37,256 nucleotides of DNA, taken from Nitrospirota bacterium. Its GTDB lineage: Bacteria > Nitrospinota > Nitrospinia > SZUA-224. Of this stretch, positions 1-7,145 are shown piece after piece. Under the pieces are notes generated by a model. That model saw nothing but the letters and a program-made list of their open reading frames with translations, was not told the origin of the DNA and did no database searches. The position numbers and the translations under genes are program-made. Location: positions 1 to 37,256 of the forward strand of contig QIDP01000171.1 of NCBI GenBank assembly GCA_003229375.1. Direction: 5' to 3'. The first letter of the stretch is position 1. The number at the start of each line of letters is the position of its first letter.

Positions 1-120
1 TGGCGTCAGCACCAACATCAGTAGCTATATCAATCAATTTCCTGGCTATCTCTAAAGAGCCATTATGATTTACCCCGGCCTCTGCAATTATAAAAGTGGA
101 TGAGTTGATGTAGTTTTCAT
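1..120 (-). pseudogene. neuB: 5' end of a neuB-like sialic/legionaminic acid synthase gene, cut by the window edge
   Basis: Read on the minus strand, bases 97 to 1 encode the conserved start of a NeuB/LegI synthase, including the EAGVNHNG motif. Bases 1-92 are identical to 1680-1771. Unlike the second copy, this one has a plausible start: ATG at 118-120 preceded by AAAAGGA. The first ten codons (MKTTSTHPLL) then hit a stop at 88-90. One extra T in the T-run (complement of A92-A95) would join that start to the synthase frame as HPLFIIAEAG. It is therefore either a real gene with a one-base loss or a sequencing error in a homopolymer. The rest of the gene lies outside the window, so it cannot be said whether this copy is functional. 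Confidence 0.55.
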
Positions 121-210
121 TTGTTTTCCTTTTACAGGTAAATGAAAAATAAAGATATCGTTAAAAATCTCAGAAATCAAGTAAAAAATGAGAGTAAACA
201 TAAAGACTTT

Positions 211-251
211 AAGGGACTGTAAAGTAATAATTTTTACATTACAGTCCCTAA
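211..251. repeat. Short palindromic element, copy 1 (AGGGACTGTAA arms)
   Basis: An 11-bp perfect inverted repeat (agggactgtaa / ttacagtccct) encloses a short AT-rich loop. A second, better preserved copy lies at 6787-6825. It ends a few bases before the -35 box of the promoter at 256-284. The arms look like terminal inverted repeats of an insertion sequence brought together with no transposase, so a tiny MITE relic is possible; it could also act as a terminator for leftward transcription. Confidence 0.6.
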
Positions 252-255
252 CTCC

Positions 256-284
256 TTGACAAAAGGTTATTGTTAGCATAGAGT
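256..284 (+). promoter_or_regulatory. Sigma-70-type promoter for the coiled-coil membrane protein
   Basis: TTGACA at 256-261 matches the consensus -35, followed by 17 bases and TAGAGT at 279-284 (4 of 6 with TATAAT). The start codon at 317 follows a short leader containing GGAAGG. Seen by eye only. Confidence 0.5.
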
Positions 285-316
285 AATAATATAATATCAG
301 ATATGAGGAAGGAAAT

Positions 317-757
317 ATGTTCATGAGAAAGATAGTAACAGTAGTTATAATTGTTATGAGTGTTTTTTTAGTTAATAATGCATGGGGGAAAGAAATTTCT
401 TATACCCTTGAAGACAGGGACAGATTAATACGTGTTGAGACAAAAATTGAAGGGATTGAGAAACAATTTGAGCGGATTGACAGGAGATTTGATAGTGTTG
501 ATAAAAGGTTTGAGCAGATAGAAAGGCGTATTGAGCGGTTAGAGAACATAATGATGTGGGGATTTGGTTTATTGTTTACAACAATGATTGGACTGGTTGG
601 TTTTGTGCTGTGGGATAGAAGAACAGCACTTGCACCTGCAATACGAAATAACAAGGAGCTTGAAGAAAAAGAAGAAAGGTTAGAACGGGCACTGAAGGAA
701 TATGCCTTAAAAAATCCTGACCTTGCTGAAATATTAAAGCATGTGGGATTACTGTAG
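317..757 (+). CDS. Coiled-coil protein with signal sequence and one membrane segment, function unknown
   Basis: This 146-residue protein begins with a hydrophobic signal-like segment (residues 4-20, ending NNAWG). Residues about 35-78 are a charged coiled coil built on seven-residue repeats of the type RFDxVDKRFEQIERR. A second hydrophobic stretch (about 79-99) follows, then a basic WDRR turn and a charged C-terminal helix. The start at 317 is preceded by GGAAGG at a good distance; an alternative ATG six bases later is less well spaced. If the first segment is cleaved, the coiled coil would be periplasmic and the C-terminal helix cytoplasmic. No family was recognised and the flanking synthase fragments give no hint of a role, so this is only a structural description. 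Confidence 0.8.
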   Translation: MFMRKIVTVVIIVMSVFLVNNAWGKEISYTLEDRDRLIRVETKIEGIEKQFERIDRRFDSVDKRFEQIERRIERLENIMMWGFGLLFTTMIGLVGFVLWDRRTALAPAIRNNKELEEKEERLERALKEYALKNPDLAEILKHVGLL

Positions 758-796
758 AAAAAAGGTTTTGACATAATATAATCTAACAAAACAAAT

Positions 797-1771
797 TTAA
801 ACCTCTATCAACTCATCCTTTTTAAAATCCTTTATAGCTCTCCTTCCAATTACATTTTTCCAGTCCATTGGACTTATTCCATTTCCATGTTTTCTTCTGT
901 AAAAACCTTCCCCTTTTTAATATCCCTTGCTGCTACAATGCTTTTGCGGACAAGATGTATATTCTCCATCTCAGATGGAGACGGCTTTTTTATTCCATCA
1001 CCTAATATTCTTTCTATATTTCTTATAGCCTTTACCATGGCTTTTAGTTCACAGGGTTCTAAAGATGCCCTATGGTCAGGTCCTGGCATATCTTTATCAA
1101 GAGTAAAGTGTTTCTCTATAACCCTGGCCCCAAGGGCAACAGCAGCAATGGGAACCTCTATGCCCAATGTATGGTCTGAATAGCCTACATCTATCTGAAA
1201 GGCATCTTTTATTGTAATCATTGTACGTAGATTAACATCCTCCATCGGTGTTGGATACCCGGTATTACAATGTAAAACCATTATATCTTTCTTTGGAGTT
1301 CCTGCATCTATTAAGATATCCAGGGCATCCTCTATCTCTCCTAAATCTGCCATACCTGTTGAAAGAATTATCTTCTTTTTAAGTTTTCCAATTTTCCTTA
1401 AATAAGGAAGATTTGTTATCTCTCCTGACGGTATCTTAAATATTTCGAGACCAAGCTCATTAAGTAAATCTATGCTTTCTAAATCAAACGGCGATGAAAT
1501 AAAGATGATACCCTTATCTTTACAGCAAGTTAATAGTTCTTTATGGGCATTTATATCTAACTCCAATCTTTTCACCATCTCAAGCTGGGACTCATCTACA
1601 CCTGTTGTTTTTTCCTGATATTCGGCTTTAGGAGCAAATTTACTTATCAATCTTTCTGCCTTAAAGGTTTGAAATTTTATGGCGTCAGCACCAACATCAG
1701 TAGCTATATCAATCAATTTCCTGGCTATCTCTAAAGAGCCATTATGATTTACCCCGGCCTCTGCAATTATA
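797..1771 (-). pseudogene. neuB: neuB/legI-type nonulosonate synthase, broken at both ends
   Basis: The core is clearly a NeuB-family synthase, which condenses phosphoenolpyruvate with an N-acetyl sugar to make sialic, legionaminic or pseudaminic acid. Motifs seen are EAGVNHNG, KFQTF, STGM, HCNTGYPTP, GYSDHT and GPDH. Two defects are visible. At the 5' end the reading frame runs back only to 1771 and then meets unrelated sequence with a stop and no usable start; the first in-frame ATG (1716) would drop the EAGVNHNG motif. At the 3' end the frame stops at 874, but the missing tail of the C-terminal antifreeze-like (SAF) domain, ending GISPMDW...KKDELIEV, continues in another frame down to 797. 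A translated 280-residue core may still be made but would probably be inactive. It follows neuD as the last gene of the sugar operon. Confidence 0.75.
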
Positions 1772-2016
1772 GTGACTAGTTTTTAGTGAATCGTGAGTAG
1801 AATTTAACGATTTTATTTGCATTTCAAATATCTTCTAAGTCCTAACAATAGCTTTCTAACTTTAATAATATCTTGTAAAGTTTCTTTATCCTCTTTCCTA
1901 TAGTTTGGTTCTTGAGCAATAATTATGAAATTTCATATATCTTTTTAACAAGGTTTATAGACGACTTCCACGCATCTAATTCTTTATAATCCATTCACTA
2001 TTCACCATTCACTATC
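1772..2016 (-). mobile_element. Possible small cassette: decayed four-helix-bundle gene bordered by AGTGAATAG-type repeats
   Basis: Between the broken 5' end of neuB and the 3' end of neuD lie repeats of AGTGAATGG/AGTGAATAG (1993-2016, complement) on one side and ACTCACGATTCACTA (about 1784-1798, complement) on the other, bordering the pseudogene at 1813-1994. The boundary at 1771/1772 is exactly where identity with bases 1-92 ends. Related repeats occur at 5556-5577. Inference: a small unit inserted here and truncated neuB. No target-site duplication could be confirmed. Confidence 0.4.
1813..1994 (-). pseudogene. Remnant of a four-helix-bundle protein gene (S23/23S-IVS/Avd-like)
   Basis: From ATG at 1992-1994 the minus strand reads MDYKELDAWKSSINLVKKIY then EIS and a stop. 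The YKELDAWK...LVKKIYEIS pattern is the usual N-terminus of the small four-helix-bundle family found in 23S rRNA intervening sequences and as Avd in diversity-generating retroelements. After the stop, downstream sequence resembles the family's C-terminal helix (KETLQDIIKVRKLLLGLRRY, ending at 1813). The middle is missing; intact members are about 110-120 residues. This is a deletion remnant, not a working gene. Confidence 0.65.
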
Positions 2017-2651
2017 TTTGCCGGGACTCCAACAACTTTTACATTATCGGGAACATCTCTTATAACAACTGCTCCTGCACCTACTAAAACACCTTTACCT
2101 ATCTTAATTCCCTGGATAGCTGTTGCACCTGCACCAACAAATACACCATCAGAAACAGTGCATTCACCTGATATTACCGAGCCAGGACATATATGTACAT
2201 CTCTTCCAACGCTGCAATCATGCTCAACTATGGCACCGGTATTGATTATGGTATTTTCACCAATTACACAACCTGTTTGAATAGTTGCACCTGCCATGAC
2301 TTGAACACCTTCAGAAATCTCTGTATCTCCTGAAATAATAGCCTTAGGGTGAATCAAAAAAGGTACATGAAAACCAATTTGTTTAACCTTTTCATATATT
2401 TTTTTTCTATTATTATTATCTTTAATACTTCCCACTCCTATACATACATTCTTAATGCCCCTTTTATAAAATTCTGGAAGTAAATCATCTTTACCCAACA
2501 CAGAAATCCCTAACACCTTTATGCCCTGTTCAAGCAGAAGGTCTAATATCCCCGCAATCTCATATTTTCCAGAGGTTCTGATCAGGTCTATTAAGACCCT
2601 AGAGTGTCCTCCTCCGCCCAATATAATAATTTTTTCCTGCCCTGTCTTCAT
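1998..2651 (-). CDS. neuD: NeuD/PglD-family sugar acetyltransferase
   Basis: The 217-residue protein has the two-part layout of NeuD/PglD acyltransferases. An N-terminal Rossmann-like sugar-binding part (IIILGGGGHSRVLIDLI, about 1-90) is followed by a left-handed beta-helix of hexapeptide repeats (about 100-210). His144 in the VEHDCSVG segment matches the catalytic base of PglD. In this family an acetyl group is moved from acetyl-CoA to an amino or hydroxyl group of a nucleotide sugar or nonulosonate. Placed after legB and legC, it most likely acetylates the 4-amino group left by the aminotransferase (the LegH step); O-acetylation of the finished sugar, as in true NeuD, is the alternative. 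The last codons (KIVNGE, stop) coincide with the AGTGAATGG repeat shared with the neighbouring remnant. The Shine-Dalgarno is weak (GGTGG). Confidence 0.88.
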   Translation of the reverse strand: MKTGQEKIIILGGGGHSRVLIDLIRTSGKYEIAGILDLLLEQGIKVLGISVLGKDDLLPEFYKRGIKNVCIGVGSIKDNNNRKKIYEKVKQIGFHVPFLIHPKAIISGDTEISEGVQVMAGATIQTGCVIGENTIINTGAIVEHDCSVGRDVHICPGSVISGECTVSDGVFVGAGATAIQGIKIGKGVLVGAGAVVIRDVPDNVKVVGVPAKIVNGE

Positions 2652-2660
2652 CAGCTTTCA

Positions 2661-2696
2661 TCCACCCATTCACTCATATACTCATCCACTCATATA
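2661..2696 (-). repeat. AGTGGATGAGTA-type short repeat over the legC stop codon, copy 1
   Basis: On the minus strand this AT-rich run alternates ATGAGTGGATGAGTATATGA-like units. It encodes the legC tail (YMSG, stop) and the short gap before neuD. A 26-base core differs at only three positions from the copy at 17861-17886, which does the same for a response regulator gene. Confidence 0.6.
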
Positions 2697-3824
2697 CTTT
2701 TTAATATTGTCAGCGATATATTTTATTTCCCCTTCTCTTAAACTCACAGCACATGGAAGATTTATGCAACTCTCCCATGCATCCACTGCCTTATTTATCG
2801 CATAACCTTGAAAATCTCTATACATCGGCAAGGTATGTATCAACTTCCAGATCGGTCTTACCTGAATATTTCTTGATAGAAGATACTTTATCAGAGATTC
2901 TTTATATTCCTTTGGGACTTTTATGGTATAAAACCAGAAATTACTTTTAGCCCATGGCCTTTCCCAGACAAACTCAACCTTATCCACACCGGATAAAAAC
3001 TCCCTATATAATAGAGCATTCTTTCTTTTAATAGCTGTAAACTCGTCTACCCTTTCCATCTGGGCAACACCCATCGCTGCCTGGAGGTTAGGAAGGCGGT
3101 AGTTATAGCCAATCTCGTCATGGTCGTATTCTATTGAATTTCTTTTGGCCTGCGTACTAAGGTGCCTTATCTTATAAGCTAAATTTTTATTGTCGGTAAC
3201 TACCATTCCACCTCCGCCGGTGGTGATAATTTTATTTCCATTAAATGAAAAACAACCAATTTCACCGAAAGAACCGGTCTTTTGACCTCTATATTCTGAT
3301 CCCAGACTTTCAGTAGCATCTTCTACTATAGTAATATTATGTTCATTTGAAATGGCAAGCATATTGTCCATATCTGCTGGATGTCCAAATATATTGACAG
3401 GTATAATTGCCTTTATTCTTCTATTGCTCTTTTTATTATAAGTAAAACCGTCCTTACGCTTGATACACTCCTTTTTGATAAAATCAGTAACTTTATAAAC
3501 ATCTATACATAGAGTCTCTATGTCGCAGTCCATGAAGACAGGGTATGCTCCACAATATTTGACAACATTTACAGGAGCGATAAAGGTAAGGGTTGGGACA
3601 ATTACCTCTTCATCAGGTTGAACACCACAAGCTACAAGACTTACATGAAGGGCAGATGTACCATTAACTGTTGCAACAGCATGTTTAGCACCCACATAAT
3701 TGGCTACCATTCTCTCAAATTTATCAACATAACTGCCAACTGAAGAGACCCATCCTGTATCAAGACATTCTTTTATGTATTTCCACTCATTACCGGATAT
3801 CTCCGGCTCTGATAGAGGGATCAT
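2682..3824 (-). CDS. legC: LegC-type PLP-dependent sugar aminotransferase (DegT/DnrJ/EryC1/StrS family)
   Basis: A 380-residue fold-type I aminotransferase of the DegT family. The N-terminus (MIPLSEPEISGNEWKYIKE) and the NGTSALH loop are typical of LegC/PglE-like enzymes, which put an amino group on C4 of a UDP-4-keto-6-deoxy-GlcNAc derivative. The PLP lysine lies in FSFNGNKIITTGGGG (Lys198 from the chosen start), and EDATESLGS holds the aspartate that pairs with the PLP nitrogen. I chose the start at 3824 because GGAG lies eight bases upstream; an in-frame ATG at 3854 would add ten atypical residues within a GCATGGAGCATG-like repeat. It would use the product of legB just upstream. The last residues and stop fall in a short interspersed repeat. 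Confidence 0.9.
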   Translation of the reverse strand: MIPLSEPEISGNEWKYIKECLDTGWVSSVGSYVDKFERMVANYVGAKHAVATVNGTSALHVSLVACGVQPDEEVIVPTLTFIAPVNVVKYCGAYPVFMDCDIETLCIDVYKVTDFIKKECIKRKDGFTYNKKSNRRIKAIIPVNIFGHPADMDNMLAISNEHNITIVEDATESLGSEYRGQKTGSFGEIGCFSFNGNKIITTGGGGMVVTDNKNLAYKIRHLSTQAKRNSIEYDHDEIGYNYRLPNLQAAMGVAQMERVDEFTAIKRKNALLYREFLSGVDKVEFVWERPWAKSNFWFYTIKVPKEYKESLIKYLLSRNIQVRPIWKLIHTLPMYRDFQGYAINKAVDAWESCINLPCAVSLREGEIKYIADNIKKYMSG

Positions 3825-3869
3825 GTGCTTTGCTCCGCAAAGGGCATGGAGCATGGAGCATGCTCTATG

Positions 3870-4868
3870 CTATACATTATAGATATCTTTTTTATATCTA
3901 TTAAGATTCTCTTTTTTTCTAAACCATTCTATTGTTTTCAAAAGTCCCTCTTCTAAAGATACCTCTGCCTTCCAACCTGTAAGCCCCTGTATGAGCCTAT
4001 TATCACATACCAGTCGCTCCACTTCACTCTTATCAGGTCTTTTTCTTATATCCTCAGAACCTACTCTGGCATCAGGGGTTATCTGTTTTATTATTATTTT
4101 TGCAAGCTCTCCAATTGATATCTCCTGTCCCGAGCCTATATTAACCACTTTACCTATGGCTTTATCACATTTAGCAATAACTATGAAACCTTTACAAATA
4201 TCCTGAACATAATTAAAATCCCTTGTTGGATGAATTGAACCGAGCTTTATTTCCTTACTATCATTTAAAAGCTGGGTAATTATAGTGGGAATGACTGCCC
4301 TTGCAGATTGACGGGGTCCATAAGCATTAAATGGCCTTGCAATTATTACAGGAAGGTCAAAAGATCTGTAAAAACTTTCTGCTATAGCATCAGCGCCAAT
4401 CTTTGTGGCAGAATAAGGTGATTGAGGTTGAAGAGGATGTTTCTCATCAATAGGAACATACCGTGCTGTACCATATACCTCAGATGTGGATGTAACAATA
4501 ATACGTTCAACATTAAAATCCCTGCACGCTTGTAATATATTTAGCGTTCCCTTGATATTCGTGTCTACATACATATCTGGTGAATGATATGAATAAGGAA
4601 TAGCAATTAATGCGGCTAAGTGAAATACTATCTCTACACCTTTTATTGCAGATCTAACACCATTCGGGTCCCTGATATCCCCGGCAAATATCTCTATATT
4701 CTTAAGTTTATTCTTCGGAAGAGTTTCAAGCCATCCCCATGAATTAAAAGAATTATAAAAAACAAAGGTCTTAACCTGACAATTTTCATCCAGCAGAGAC
4801 TCAACAAGATGACTGCCTAAGAAACCATCTGCGCCTGTAATTAAAACCTTTTTATTTTTTAAATCCAT
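3870..4868 (-). CDS. legB: LegB-type NAD-dependent nucleotide-sugar 4,6-dehydratase (extended SDR)
   Basis: A 332-residue extended short-chain dehydrogenase. The NAD-binding GADGFLG motif is at residues 12-18, and the catalytic set is TSTSEVYG (about 126-133) plus Tyr152-x3-Lys156 in PYSATK. RPFNAYGPRQS and DFNYVQDIC are typical of the LegB/NAD-epimerase-dehydratase group. LegB removes water from UDP-GlcNAc (GDP-GlcNAc in some species) to give the 4-keto-6-deoxy sugar that legC aminates, the first step of legionaminic acid synthesis. It heads the legB-legC-neuD-neuB run. The predicted ATG follows AAGTAAGG with almost no spacer, so initiation may be weak. A generic UDP-glucose epimerase role is less likely given legC next door. 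Confidence 0.88.
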   Translation of the reverse strand: MDLKNKKVLITGADGFLGSHLVESLLDENCQVKTFVFYNSFNSWGWLETLPKNKLKNIEIFAGDIRDPNGVRSAIKGVEIVFHLAALIAIPYSYHSPDMYVDTNIKGTLNILQACRDFNVERIIVTSTSEVYGTARYVPIDEKHPLQPQSPYSATKIGADAIAESFYRSFDLPVIIARPFNAYGPRQSARAVIPTIITQLLNDSKEIKLGSIHPTRDFNYVQDICKGFIVIAKCDKAIGKVVNIGSGQEISIGELAKIIIKQITPDARVGSEDIRKRPDKSEVERLVCDNRLIQGLTGWKAEVSLEEGLLKTIEWFRKKENLNRYKKDIYNV

Positions 4869-4986
4869 CCTTACTTGGTCACCATTTTAGAAGTAATTCG
4901 CTACAATACACCTCCTGTAGGGATATTATATTCTTTCCTTTAGCAAACGAATTTTCGGTGGTATGTTTCTTCTTTAACGGGTTATT

Positions 4987-5529
4987 CTAAATCTTCCAAA
5001 TCTTTTCAAAATCAAAATCTATGCTACAATAACCTAAATCAAAGGTTATAACATCTCTTTGAGCATCTTTTAGCTTTTTATAACTCTCTTTGTCAAGCTC
5101 AAAGACTTCTGCCACCTTTGCATCAATGTCTACAATTATGTAGTATTTAACCCTTTGAGATTCATAAATCTTATATTTAACATTTTTATCTTTAAAAGCG
5201 GTTGAAGGAGAGATTACTTCAAATATCATGACAGGCGCTTTGGTTAAATACTTTCCTTTTACTTCTTCACAAACTACTGAATTATCCGGTTGCAGAACCG
5301 TGTCGTTATCTATTTTCCAATCAACAGGGAGTAAAGCTTTACATTTTATACACTCCTTTAGTAGTTCAGAAAATTGTAAAAGAATATTTTTACTAACCTC
5401 CTGATGTTCGATAATTGGAAGTGGCGTCATTGCATGGGGTATTCCCTCGATTAATTCCCATCTGCCCTCCCACTTAACATAGTCATCATAGGTGTATCTT
5501 GGAATATAGTCAATTTTTATGGTTTTCAT
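4987..5529 (-). CDS. Uma2 family (DUF820) putative restriction-like endonuclease
   Basis: A 180-residue Uma2-family protein with a PD-(D/E)xK-type nuclease fold. Visible signatures are YVKWEGRWELIEGIP near the N-terminus, the QPDNSVV segment, and MIFEVISPSTAFKD, which carries the acidic and downstream residues of the presumed active site, then a KYKIYESQRVKYYIIVD strand. I start at ATG 5529 because GGAG lies nine bases upstream; the longer frame begins with GTG inside that binding site. Members are very numerous in cyanobacteria and some candidate phyla, but their biological role is poorly known. It stands alone between the sugar cluster and a lipoprotein gene, without a partner. Confidence 0.85.
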   Translation of the reverse strand: MKTIKIDYIPRYTYDDYVKWEGRWELIEGIPHAMTPLPIIEHQEVSKNILLQFSELLKECIKCKALLPVDWKIDNDTVLQPDNSVVCEEVKGKYLTKAPVMIFEVISPSTAFKDKNVKYKIYESQRVKYYIIVDIDAKVAEVFELDKESYKKLKDAQRDVITFDLGYCSIDFDFEKIWKI

Positions 5530-5705
5530 AGCTATACTCTCCACAGATTTATAAAAAGTGAATAGTCGTTAGTGAATAGCTAAATACCAATTGCTTGATA
5601 GTTTTATATAGAATAGTACGGGATAGAGTTTTTATCAAGAAAAATCTCTTTACACAATCTAAATTTCTCCAATAAAGCAATCTATATAACGAAGAAGAAT
5701 TGGTG

Positions 5706-5746
5706 AAGTCAAATTACCACCGCCTCTGGCGGTGGTAATTTGACTT
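5706..5746. terminator. Perfect 19-bp hairpin downstream of the lipoprotein gene
   Basis: The arms 5706-5724 and 5728-5746 are perfectly complementary around the loop tct; the GC-rich inner part is ccaccgcc/ggcggtgg. It lies just past the stop of the minus-strand gene ending at 5763. No clear T-run follows on the minus strand, so it may act as an mRNA end stabiliser or be a dispersed palindrome rather than a classical terminator. Confidence 0.55.
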
Positions 5747-5762
5747 ATTGTATTATCTTTAC

Positions 5763-6752
5763 TTAATATTCATCCTCTGGATAATCTTCTACTATGTAGG
5801 GCATTCCCCATGCTGTGGAGTTATAGACAGCGGTTTCATCCATGAAGGTTGCAGAGTCGATAACATCAACTGCGGCAAAGTAGCGTCCTGGTAGCTGACC
5901 AATGGTGTAAGTTCGGCTAAAGACACTGTCTGAAGATGTCTGGTCCCCGTGTGTACCATCATCAAACATCAGGTCCCTGACCCTTCCGAGAGGACCGCGA
6001 GGGTGATGGAGGAAGACAAAGCTCTCAGGTTCATACCCGGAAGATGTGGTATTTATTACCCTGGCCTCAACCAGTACTTCTGTTTGTGGTAAGAAAGTCA
6101 GCAGTCCTTCAGGTACATCGAAGAGGTCTGCAGAAAAGGTACTCTCCCATACTATTTCTCCATCTACTAAGGCACGTATCCATTGAATCTGCACGGTCTG
6201 CTGGTCAGCATCTGTAAGGGAAATGTCTAATGGAGATATTTTAGTCAGACGCCAGCCATTTAACATACGGGTGAACTCTGCGTAGCGGGTCAATGTATCC
6301 TCGAATGGCTTCTCCCACGCATTCCTTTCTCCGTCATCTGTGGTATCTACAAAGAGGATACCACTCACATAATCACTGACAGCAACAGAGGCTTTATTAT
6401 CTGTGATCGAGACATCAATATCCCTTTGTAACAGTTCAATCTTTCCCCTTCCCCATGCCACTGGTAAACCGGTAACTCCCTCAACAGCATAAGAGAGTTC
6501 GCTTCCCTGTACCTCTTCCACTGCATTATATACAGGTCCGTCAAGAGTTTTATCGTCAGTGATGTCAATGGCAAAGAACTCGGATGACTCAATTGCGCTG
6601 GCGATTGTTTCGCTATCAGTCCCGGATACTGTAGAAGTTGTGGATGTCTCTGCACCACAGGCTGTTGTGAGAAAGATAAACATGGTCAACATCATGAAGT
6701 TTTTCCACCCTTGCCATGTCTCTGTAATAATTGTTCCTTTTGCTCTATTCAT
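5763..6752 (-). CDS. Probable lipoprotein with choice-of-anchor-X-like C-terminal domain
   Basis: A 329-residue exported protein. Residues 16-31 form a hydrophobic signal ending FLTTACG, a weak but plausible lipobox, followed by a Thr/Ser-rich linker typical of lipoproteins. The middle contains DTTDDGERN, an acidic, possibly calcium-binding turn. Residues about 225-320 resemble the choice-of-anchor X domain (arrangement RDLMFDDGTHGDQ...DSVFSRTY...PGRYFAAVDVID). The catalytic role, if any, is unknown. A good ribosome binding site (AAGGAGGAAAG) precedes the ATG. About 250 bases upstream lies a copy of the ECF-type promoter that also precedes the sigma operon, so it may be an envelope-stress regulon member, with a hairpin and a possible terminator in between. 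Confidence 0.75.
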   Translation of the reverse strand: MNRAKGTIITETWQGWKNFMMLTMFIFLTTACGAETSTTSTVSGTDSETIASAIESSEFFAIDITDDKTLDGPVYNAVEEVQGSELSYAVEGVTGLPVAWGRGKIELLQRDIDVSITDNKASVAVSDYVSGILFVDTTDDGERNAWEKPFEDTLTRYAEFTRMLNGWRLTKISPLDISLTDADQQTVQIQWIRALVDGEIVWESTFSADLFDVPEGLLTFLPQTEVLVEARVINTTSSGYEPESFVFLHHPRGPLGRVRDLMFDDGTHGDQTSSDSVFSRTYTIGQLPGRYFAAVDVIDSATFMDETAVYNSTAWGMPYIVEDYPEDEY

Positions 6753-6786
6753 TGTCTTTCCTCCTTTTTTGATGACACTTGAGATC

Positions 6787-6825
6787 CTAAGGGACTGTAA
6801 AATAATAACTTTTACAGTCCCTTAG
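6787..6825. repeat. Short palindromic element, copy 2 (CTAAGGGACTGTAAAA arms)
   Basis: Arms 6787-6802 and 6810-6825 are perfectly complementary over 16 bases around a 7-base loop (taataac). The core AGGGACTGTAA is shared with 211-251. It lies in the leader of the lipoprotein gene. Probable MITE-like relic made only of the terminal repeats of an unknown element. Confidence 0.65.
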
Positions 6826-6869
6826 AGTATTACGAGAATGCTCAAAAAAAATCATGGTTTACCCCGTTG

Positions 6870-6893
6870 AAAAAAACTCCGCCCTTTGGGCTG
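6870..6893 (-). terminator. Short rho-independent-type terminator or attenuator
   Basis: On the minus strand GCCCAAAGGGC forms a four-pair stem closely followed by GGAG and seven Ts. It lies about 105 bases downstream of the ECF-like promoter at 7000-7025 and about 120 bases upstream of the lipoprotein gene, so it could end a small RNA or attenuate the lipoprotein transcript. The stem is short, so the call is uncertain. Confidence 0.4.
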
Positions 6894-6999
6894 AAAAAAA
6901 ATACATAGAGAGACTTATAATGATTTCACCTCCTTTCCTGCTAAGTTTCATTAGAAAAATATTTCTAACAGATCAAGCCTTCTCACGGGGTTTACTTAT

Positions 7000-7025
7000 T
7001 TAGACACGGGCAGACATAAAAGGTT
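7000..7025 (-). promoter_or_regulatory. Putative ECF sigma promoter upstream of the lipoprotein leader
   Basis: Read on the minus strand: AACCTT (7020-7025), a 14-base spacer, GTCTAA (7000-7005). About 45 bases around it match the sequence directly upstream of the sigma factor gene at 8809-8834 almost base for base, with the same spacing. The layout resembles AAC/GTC-type ECF promoters. Downstream lies a strong GGAGGTGA motif (about 6925) with no convincing open reading frame after it. Confidence 0.5.
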
Positions 7026-7104
7026 TAAAATAAAAGTTGACTTTACTGCAAAAACTTCAAAAACAGGGTAGCCGCAACCTTAATGTAACTATTCAGCTAT
7101 TCAT

Positions 7105-7125
7105 CCCCCCTTTAGCAAAGGGGGG
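7105..7125. repeat. CCCCCCTTT/AAAGGGGGG hairpin after the Spy-like gene
   Basis: Nine complementary bases on each side of AGC form a stable hairpin, followed by another G-run (gaggggggaa). It sits about 20 bases beyond the stop of the gene ending at 7146 and could end the sigma-operon transcript. A related C-run/G-run sequence lies at 32452-32478, so this is a dispersed repeat type. Confidence 0.5.
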
Positions 7126-7145
7126 TGAGGGGGGAATTGCTCCTC

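Noticed and set aside
6365-6658. 97-residue minus-strand frame inside the lipoprotein gene
   Set aside because: Same strand, different frame, fully inside a gene with a signal sequence and recognisable domain; no start signal of its own.
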